In this document: positions 6,937-11,304 of the stretch, piece after piece
Layout of the letters: every line of letters begins with the position of its first letter
Numbering within the stretch: position 1 is the first letter of the stretch
Assembly: GCA_023435925.1 (NCBI GenBank)
Contig: JAEZLF010000046.1
Location: 1 to 11,304, forward strand
Reading direction: 5' to 3'
From: Bacillota bacterium
GTDB lineage: Bacteria > Bacillota > Clostridia > Acetivibrionales > DTU013
DNA: 11,304 nucleotides
The notes under the pieces: model-generated
Databases searched by the model: none
What the model saw: the letters and a program-made list of their open reading frames with translations, nothing else
Told to the model about the DNA's origin: nothing
Made by a program: the position numbers and the translations under genes

Positions 6937-6969
6937 AAGAAAATTTTTCGTTTGGAGAAAAATTTTCTT
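6937..6969. repeat. Perfect 13-bp AT-rich inverted repeat, 7-nt loop
   Basis: AAGAAAATTTTTC (6937-6949) and GAAAAATTTTCTT (6957-6969) are exact reverse complements around GTTTGGA. The stem holds few G-C pairs, so it is unlike a typical terminator. As DNA it could be a cruciform or a dimeric regulator site; as minus-strand RNA it would be a weak hairpin followed by TTTGAACC. Confidence 0.7.
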
Positions 6970-6985
6970 ACTTCAGCAGTGTTTC

Positions 6986-7068
6986 AACGAGGCGGGAGAT
7001 ATGCTCACCGCCTGCAAACCAAAACTGTACCCGCCTCCTATAGAGGTGTGGGACATCTTGACCTCGTT
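6986..7068 (-). repeat. Structured intergenic element with competing inverted repeats
   Basis: The segment AACGAGGCGGG (6986-6996) can pair with three partners: CCTCGTT at 7062-7068 (7 bp with AACGAGG), CCCGCCTC at 7030-7037 (8 bp with GAGGCGGG), and CCGCC at 7008-7012 (5 bp with GGCGG). CCTC (7034-7037) also pairs with GAGG (7043-7046) in a local hairpin, extended by CCC (7030-7032) with GGG (7050-7052). The element is markedly more GC-rich than its surroundings and overlaps the stop codon of the isomerase-like gene. No U-run follows, so it is not an ordinary terminator. It could be a mobile palindromic unit, a 3'-end stabilising or attenuator-like RNA, or an insertion-sequence end; no known family was recognised. 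Confidence 0.5.
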
Positions 7069-7918
7069 ATAACTCAGCTAGTATTCTATTCAATGCTTCC
7101 GCTGCAATAGCAAACTGCTTCTGTCCGCCTTCCGGTAATTGATTAGCCGGGGAATCCGGTTCCAGTGCTGCAAAACCCACGAAGTCACCCAGGTGGGGCT
7201 CCAGCGAAAGGAAGCCTTCAAATCCGCTGTTTTTTAGTTCCGCCAATATTTCCCTTACTTTCCCGTCTCCGTGTCCCGACGGTACTACACTGTGATCCTT
7301 ATAAAGGGCATCCTTGATATGCATATACACGACATACTTTTTCAACAGTTGAAAAGCATCAGGATAGTTTTTTACATTGCATTGAACAAAGTTGGCCGGA
7401 TCGAAGATTGCTTTCATACAACTGCAATTCATCGTCTCTAGAAGGTCGAGACAGCGCTCGGCCGTGTCTCCGTAAATTCCCTTTTCATTTTCGTGAAGCA
7501 GTGTCAGGCCGGTTCCCTCAGCTGCTTTGATAAAACAGCTCCAGCGCCTCATGACTTCCTCTCTGTACTTATCGGGATTCTCTCCTTCAGGTATGTAAAA
7601 GCTAAACATCCGGATATAGGAAGTCTCCAATATTTTAGCAATCTCGATGGTATGTCTGAAAAGGGACAGATGCGGTTCAAAGTCCTCAGTGATCCCGATC
7701 TTTCCGATAGGCGACCCTATAGCTGAGATTCTGAAGCCTCTGGCATCCAACTGCTTCTTGATTTCTCTGACCTCCTCCAGAGTATGCTCCACCAAATTTT
7801 TACCATTTACTCCGCGCATTTCGATATACCGGATACCATGGTGATCCAATACATCCATCTGAGTTGTCAGCATAGGATCGATTTCATCTGCAAAAGCACT
7901 AATAATAAATTTGCTCAT
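7067..7918 (-). CDS. Sugar phosphate isomerase/epimerase-like TIM-barrel protein (AP-endonuclease-2 fold)
   Basis: This 283-residue protein belongs to the xylose-isomerase-like TIM-barrel superfamily that includes inosose dehydratases and isomerases (IolE, IolI), ketose 3-epimerases and C-glycoside-cleaving enzymes. The four expected metal ligands are visible: Glu143 (LHENEKG), Asp173 (IFDPANF), His200 (YMHIKD) and Glu240 (LSLEPH). The N-terminal SAFADEIDP is the first barrel strand and resembles a common Firmicute subfamily. Start ATG at 7918 has GAGGAGG 5 nt upstream, a strong site. It lies 55 nt behind the other TIM-barrel gene and is likely in the same transcript. It most probably acts on the keto product of the neighbouring dehydrogenases or supplies their substrate; which reaction it performs (epimerisation, dehydration or elimination) is not decided by the motifs. 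Confidence 0.88.
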   Translation of the reverse strand: MSKFIISAFADEIDPMLTTQMDVLDHHGIRYIEMRGVNGKNLVEHTLEEVREIKKQLDARGFRISAIGSPIGKIGITEDFEPHLSLFRHTIEIAKILETSYIRMFSFYIPEGENPDKYREEVMRRWSCFIKAAEGTGLTLLHENEKGIYGDTAERCLDLLETMNCSCMKAIFDPANFVQCNVKNYPDAFQLLKKYVVYMHIKDALYKDHSVVPSGHGDGKVREILAELKNSGFEGFLSLEPHLGDFVGFAALEPDSPANQLPEGGQKQFAIAAEALNRILAEL

Positions 7919-7973
7919 AATTTCCTCCTCATCACCGATTCATATATTTTTATATATTTCTTCTTGATACCTA

Positions 7974-8762
7974 TCATTCCTGGGAAAATGGATCGCCTAC
8001 ATTCAAAAGCTCTCTCAAATAATTAAAGCTCATCTGAAGGCTCTCAAAGGGGTCACGAAGGCATTTGTCCTGTTCCACCGCATACCATTGCACGCCGGTT
8101 TCTCTGCAGGCATTGATAATCGCAGGCCAATTCAGATTTCCTTCCCCAATTTCTGCAAACAGCTGGTTGAAGCCCTTGACAGCCATATCCTTGAAATGGA
8201 CGACCTCCATACGGCCCTGCACCTTTTCAATCCATTCAACCGGATTGGCCCCGCCGGCTTGCACCCAATAGGTGTCCAACTCAAACCCGAAGGTCTCCGG
8301 ATCCGTGTTTGATAATAGTAATTCCAACCCTGTTACACCATCAAACTTCTCAAACTCAAAACTGTGATTGTGATATATAAATTTCAAGCCCTGATCAAAA
8401 ATTCCCTTTGATATCTCAATAAACTCTTTCGCAAATGCAAGATAGCCTTCTCTGCTTCCTCTAAATTGCTCCGGCATGCATCCCAGGCCTACATAGCGGC
8501 AATCCCAGGCCTTATGCTCCTGTATAACTGCCTTCAGATCATTTTTCAACCGGTCATAGGAAATATGGGTTGCACAGATACGAACTCCCGCATCATCGGC
8601 CAATTGCCTGAATACAAAAGGATCAACAGGCCCCACTCCGGATGCCTGAACAGCCTGATAGCCAATTTTTTTCACTTTTTTTAGTGCCTGTCCGATATCC
8701 TCCGGCGTTTTCAAAAAGTCCCTCAGGGTATATAGCTGGGCTGCAATACTCATTAGATTCAT
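7974..8762 (-). CDS. Sugar phosphate isomerase/epimerase-like TIM-barrel protein (AP-endonuclease-2 fold)
   Basis: The protein has 262 residues from the chosen start. It has the family opening AAQLYTLRDF, then HNHSFEF (metal Glu136), FELDTYWVQAGG (Asp163), VVHFKDM (His189), IGEGNLNW and AVEQD (Glu230): a complete set of divalent-metal ligands in the xylose-isomerase-like barrel. The open frame reaches GTG at 8771, but AAGGGG lies 8 nt before ATG at 8762, which is preferred; ATG at 8753, with AGAGG 9 nt before it, would also work. It is the first gene of the minus-strand module, directly divergent from the AraC-type regulator. It is clearly distinct in sequence from the following TIM-barrel gene, so the two probably carry out different steps. 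The substrate is unknown; inosose or 3-keto-sugar chemistry is the closest family-level guess. Confidence 0.88.
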   Translation of the reverse strand: MNLMSIAAQLYTLRDFLKTPEDIGQALKKVKKIGYQAVQASGVGPVDPFVFRQLADDAGVRICATHISYDRLKNDLKAVIQEHKAWDCRYVGLGCMPEQFRGSREGYLAFAKEFIEISKGIFDQGLKFIYHNHSFEFEKFDGVTGLELLLSNTDPETFGFELDTYWVQAGGANPVEWIEKVQGRMEVVHFKDMAVKGFNQLFAEIGEGNLNWPAIINACRETGVQWYAVEQDKCLRDPFESLQMSFNYLRELLNVGDPFSQE

Positions 8763-8785
8763 CCTCTTCACCCCTTCAAGCCTTT

Positions 8786-8794
8786 ACTATATCA
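8786..8794 (-). promoter_or_regulatory. Candidate extended -10 promoter of the TIM-barrel/oxidoreductase module
   Basis: The minus strand reads TGATATAGT, an extended -10 (TGn plus TATAGT), about 24 nt upstream of ATG 8762. No good -35 is present, as expected for a promoter that needs an activator such as the divergent AraC-type protein. Confidence 0.35.
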
Positions 8795-8815
8795 AAAGTT
8801 TAATATATAATTTAT

Positions 8816-8848
8816 CCATAATCATTGCATTTATTGATAATATTATGG
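8816..8848. promoter_or_regulatory. Inverted repeat in the divergent promoter region, possible regulator site
   Basis: CCATAAT (8816-8822) and ATTATGG (8842-8848) are exact inverted repeats with a 19-bp spacer, midway between the divergent TIM-barrel and AraC-family genes. It sits about 22-55 bp upstream of the candidate -10 at 8786-8794, where an activator would bind. AraC proteins more often use direct repeats, so the assignment is tentative. Confidence 0.3.
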
Positions 8849-8883
8849 CTTATCTTGACATCCGTCTAAAGGAGTTATACTGT

Positions 8884-9723
8884 ATGGAGTTGTATTACAA
8901 AAACGTCGCCGGAGCAATTCATTTTGGCCATTCCAGAATCGAAAATCCGGAGCAGGCAGATTTTCATCTTCATGACCGCTATGAGATCTACTTTTTTATC
9001 TCTGGAAATGTCAACTATTTTATTGGGAAAAAGGTTCATACACTGCATTTTGGAGACCTTTTGCTTATGAACAGCAATGAAATTCACAAGCCCTTCTTTT
9101 TTCCCGGCGAGCCCTATGAAAGGATTGTCATCCATTTCGATTCCAGAATACCCCAGCAGCTCAGCTCCCCCACCTTCAACTTGTTGAGCTGCTTTAATGA
9201 CCGCCCGGACGGTGAACAAAATCTCATCAGCCTGAACCGGAAGCAGAGTGAAGATATAATGAAGCTTTTTGGGAAATTAGAAGTGCTGGGAAACGATATC
9301 TCCAATGGCTCCGATATATTGAAGCTAACCGCTTTTCTTGAATTGTTGGTCTTCATTAACAGGGTCTTCTCAAGCACCCTCCCGCCGGGAAAAGAATCCC
9401 TCAGTGTTCCGGAAAAGCTGGTACCGATATTGGACTATATTGATTCAAACCTGGAAAATAATCTCTCTTTGGAGTTTCTGGAGCAACGCTTCTTTATCAA
9501 TCGTTTTCATCTGATCCGGCTTTTTAAGAAGGTCACCAATAGCAGCCTTCATGAATATATCCTGTATAAAAGGATCTCAAAAGCGAAAAAACTGCTTTCC
9601 GATGGCTGTAATGTCACAGAAGCCTGTACCAGATCTGGCTTTAATGATTACTCCAACTTCCTGCGAATGTTCAAAAAAACCGTAGGTATTTCACCGGGGC
9701 AGTATCGCAAGGGTATAAGTTAA
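8884..9723 (+). CDS. AraC-family transcriptional regulator
   Basis: This is a 279-residue regulator. The N-terminal part is a cupin-like sensing domain (FHLHDRYEIYFFISG at 27-41, FGDLLLMNSNEIHKP at 56-70) of the kind that binds small sugars or related ligands. The C-terminal ~95 residues are the double helix-turn-helix AraC DNA-binding domain: first helix-turn-helix about 194-215 (LSLEFLEQRFFINRFHLIRLFKK), second about 243-265 (VTEACTRSGFNDYSNFLRMFKK), then the typical GISPGQYRKG end. AAAGGAG lies 9 nt before ATG 8884, so this start is preferred over an upstream ATG at 8845 with no ribosome site. It is divergent from the TIM-barrel/oxidoreductase module and is most likely its substrate-responsive activator; the inducer is unknown. 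Confidence 0.93.
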   Translation: MELYYKNVAGAIHFGHSRIENPEQADFHLHDRYEIYFFISGNVNYFIGKKVHTLHFGDLLLMNSNEIHKPFFFPGEPYERIVIHFDSRIPQQLSSPTFNLLSCFNDRPDGEQNLISLNRKQSEDIMKLFGKLEVLGNDISNGSDILKLTAFLELLVFINRVFSSTLPPGKESLSVPEKLVPILDYIDSNLENNLSLEFLEQRFFINRFHLIRLFKKVTNSSLHEYILYKRISKAKKLLSDGCNVTEACTRSGFNDYSNFLRMFKKTVGISPGQYRKGIS

Positions 9724-9769
9724 CGGTATTGAATTCCTCAAATTCCTGTAATGATCGTTGTTCTATTTA

Positions 9770-9778
9770 TGTTATAAT
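9770..9778 (+). promoter_or_regulatory. Extended -10 promoter for the ABC-F gene
   Basis: TGTTATAAT is a perfect extended -10 (TGn plus TATAAT), about 64 nt upstream of the ABC-F ATG. A consensus TTGACA at 9789-9794 lies further downstream but has no -10 at a proper distance. No terminator was found between the AraC gene and this promoter, so read-through is possible. Confidence 0.5.
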
Positions 9779-9841
9779 CTATAAGGCCTTGACATTGTTT
9801 TTATCATATCGGGCAAAAATAGATAGGGGTAAAGGGTACTT

Positions 9842-11304
9842 ATGAGCATTCTTAATGTAGAAAATGTAAATCACGGCTTTGGCGCCCGGAGGATATTAGA
9901 GAACGCATCCTTCCGGCTTTTAAAAGGAGAGCATGTAGGTCTGGTAGGAGCAAACGGAGAAGGTAAATCAACCTTTTTAAATATTATTACCGGTAAGCTG
10001 ATGCCTGATGAGGGCAAGGTAGAATGGTGCAACCGGATAACCACCGGTTATCTGGACCAGCATACAGTCCTGACGCAGGGTAAAACAATCCGGGAGGTTC
10101 TGCGTGAAGCCTTTAGGCATATGTTTGATCTGGAGCAGGAGATGCTGCAGATTTATGAAAAAATGTCCAGCGTATCCGAGGATGAAATGGCCGGCATGAT
10201 GGAGGATGTAGGCGAAGTTCAAAGTGAACTGGAGCACAGCGGCTTCTATACGCTGGATGCCAAAATCGAAGAAGTGGCCAATGGCCTTGGCCTTGGTGAA
10301 ATTGGTCTCGACAAGGATGTCAGCACCCTGAGCGGAGGGCAAAGGTCAAAGGTTCTCTTGACAAAGCTTCTGCTGCAAAACCCCATGATTCTGATATTGG
10401 ATGAGCCCACAAATTTTCTGGACGAAAACCATATATACTGGCTCAAAAATTTTCTGAAGAATTATGAGAACAGCTTTATTCTGGTGTCACATGATATTCC
10501 TTTTCTAAATGAAGTGGTCAATGTGATTTATCATGTAGAGAATGCAGTACTGACCAGATATATAGGAAATTATGAGCAGTTCCAGCAGATGTACCAGCTG
10601 AAAAAGCAGCAGAACCAAATTGCTTATGACAAGCAGCAAAAGGAGATCGAGCGGCTTGAAGATTTCGTGGCAAGAAATAAAGCCAGAGCTGCGACAGCCA
10701 CTTTGGCAAGAAGTCGCCAGAAGATGCTTGATAAAATGGATATCATAGAGAAAAACAAGGAAAAGGTAAAACCGGTGTTTAAGTTCAGAGAAGCCAGAGC
10801 ACCCGGCAGATACATTTTTCAAGCAAATCAGCTGGTGATTGGCTATGATCGACCTTTGACAAAACCCCTCGAGCTTTCTCTGGAACGCGGCCAAAAGGTT
10901 GCCGTCAAGGGTGTGAATGGGCTTGGCAAGACCACGCTTTTGAAAACGCTGTTAGGTATCATTAAGCCGGTTTCCGGTGAAATTATACTGGATGACTATC
11001 TCTTTCCGGGATATTTCGAACAGGAAGCCGACCGGTCAAGTAATACTGCATTGGAAGAAATTTGGAATGAATATCCTGGAATGAGTAATGCAGAAGTGCG
11101 GGGAGCTCTTGCAAAATGCGGTCTGACTACCGAACACATAACCAGCCAGATGATGGTGCTCAGTGGCGGTGAAAGTGCAAAAGTCCGTCTGTGCAAGCTG
11201 ATGCTCCGGGATGTAAACTGGCTTGTATTGGATGAGCCAACAAATCACCTGGATGTGGATGCAAAGGAGGAATTAAAGCAGGCGCTGAAGGACTTCAAAG
11301 GCAC
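9842..11304 (+). CDS. ABC-F family ATPase, partial (C-terminus beyond the right edge)
   Basis: 487 codons are visible from ATG 9842, with no stop before the edge; ABC-F proteins are usually about 500-650 aa, so only the tail is missing. There is no transmembrane segment. Two ATP-binding cassettes are complete: Walker A GANGEGKS (36-43), signature LSGGQ (163-167) and Walker B LILDEPTN (184-191); then GVNGLGKT (357-364), LSGGE (440-444) and LVLDEPTNHLD (461-471). Between them lies a charged helical linker (about 255-310, including ARNKARAATATLARSRQKML), the part that reaches into the ribosomal exit-site region in this family. ABC-F proteins act on ribosomes, either as housekeeping translation factors (EttA, YbiT, Uup, YkpA types) or as antibiotic-resistance ribosome protectors. 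The linker looks like the YbiT/YkpA housekeeping type more than a resistance type, but this is inference. It has its own promoter and no obvious link to the neighbouring sugar module. Upstream GGGGTAAAGGG may be its ribosome binding site. Confidence 0.92.
   Translation, partial: MSILNVENVNHGFGARRILENASFRLLKGEHVGLVGANGEGKSTFLNIITGKLMPDEGKVEWCNRITTGYLDQHTVLTQGKTIREVLREAFRHMFDLEQEMLQIYEKMSSVSEDEMAGMMEDVGEVQSELEHSGFYTLDAKIEEVANGLGLGEIGLDKDVSTLSGGQRSKVLLTKLLLQNPMILILDEPTNFLDENHIYWLKNFLKNYENSFILVSHDIPFLNEVVNVIYHVENAVLTRYIGNYEQFQQMYQLKKQQNQIAYDKQQKEIERLEDFVARNKARAATATLARSRQKMLDKMDIIEKNKEKVKPVFKFREARAPGRYIFQANQLVIGYDRPLTKPLELSLERGQKVAVKGVNGLGKTTLLKTLLGIIKPVSGEIILDDYLFPGYFEQEADRSSNTALEEIWNEYPGMSNAEVRGALAKCGLTTEHITSQMMVLSGGESAKVRLCKLMLRDVNWLVLDEPTNHLDVDAKEELKQALKDFKG

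Noticed and set aside
7930..7965. AT-rich inverted repeat between the two TIM-barrel genes
   Set aside because: Simple ATATAT-type sequence; the self-complementarity is trivial and the genes look co-transcribed.
8875..9219. Minus-strand open frame of 114 codons opposite the AraC-type gene
   Set aside because: Antisense shadow; the plus strand encodes a clear sensing domain and helix-turn-helix domain.
9789..9817. Perfect TTGACA -35 box upstream of the ABC-F gene
   Set aside because: No -10 hexamer occurs at 15-19 nt downstream; the extended -10 at 9770-9778 is the better promoter.

Overview
The window looks like a chromosomal segment of a low- to mid-GC Firmicute, most likely a member of the class Clostridia (Lachnospiraceae or a related plant-sugar-using group). 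This rests on strong AGGAGG-type ribosome binding sites, TTG starts, extended -10 promoters, AT-rich intergenic DNA and the gene families present. The exact genus cannot be read from the sequence. No tRNA, rRNA, CRISPR array or intact insertion sequence was seen.

Region 1 (1-3680, minus strand) holds four genes, read right to left: a DEAD-box RNA helicase with a DbpA-type C-terminal RNA-binding domain, sfsA directly behind it, then, after a small gap with its own extended -10 promoter, a secreted lytic-transglycosylase-like protein and an HD-GYP-type phosphohydrolase cut off by the left edge. Region 2 (3681-4696) is an AT-rich divergent promoter region, a small PAP2-family membrane phosphatase on the plus strand, and a strong hairpin terminator behind it.

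Region 3 (4697-8762, minus strand) is the most interesting part. Two sugar phosphate isomerase/epimerase-like TIM-barrel proteins are followed by two Gfo/Idh/MocA-family NAD(P)-dependent oxidoreductases, all co-oriented, with a divergent AraC-family regulator (8884-9723) at the head. The gene mix suggests a catabolic module in which a sugar, cyclitol or glycoside is oxidised to a keto form by the dehydrogenases and then isomerised, epimerised, dehydrated or cleaved by the metal-dependent TIM barrels. The AraC protein is the likely local sensor. The substrate is unknown, and no transporter or glycosidase lies in the window. Both dehydrogenases carry Asn where the family usually has the catalytic Asp of the D-x3-H motif. 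Between the two halves of the module lies an 83-bp set of competing inverted repeats that begins on the stop codon of the second TIM-barrel gene, followed by a perfect 13-bp AT-rich inverted repeat.

Region 4 (9724-11304, plus strand) has a promoter and a twin-ATPase ABC-F protein that runs off the right edge.
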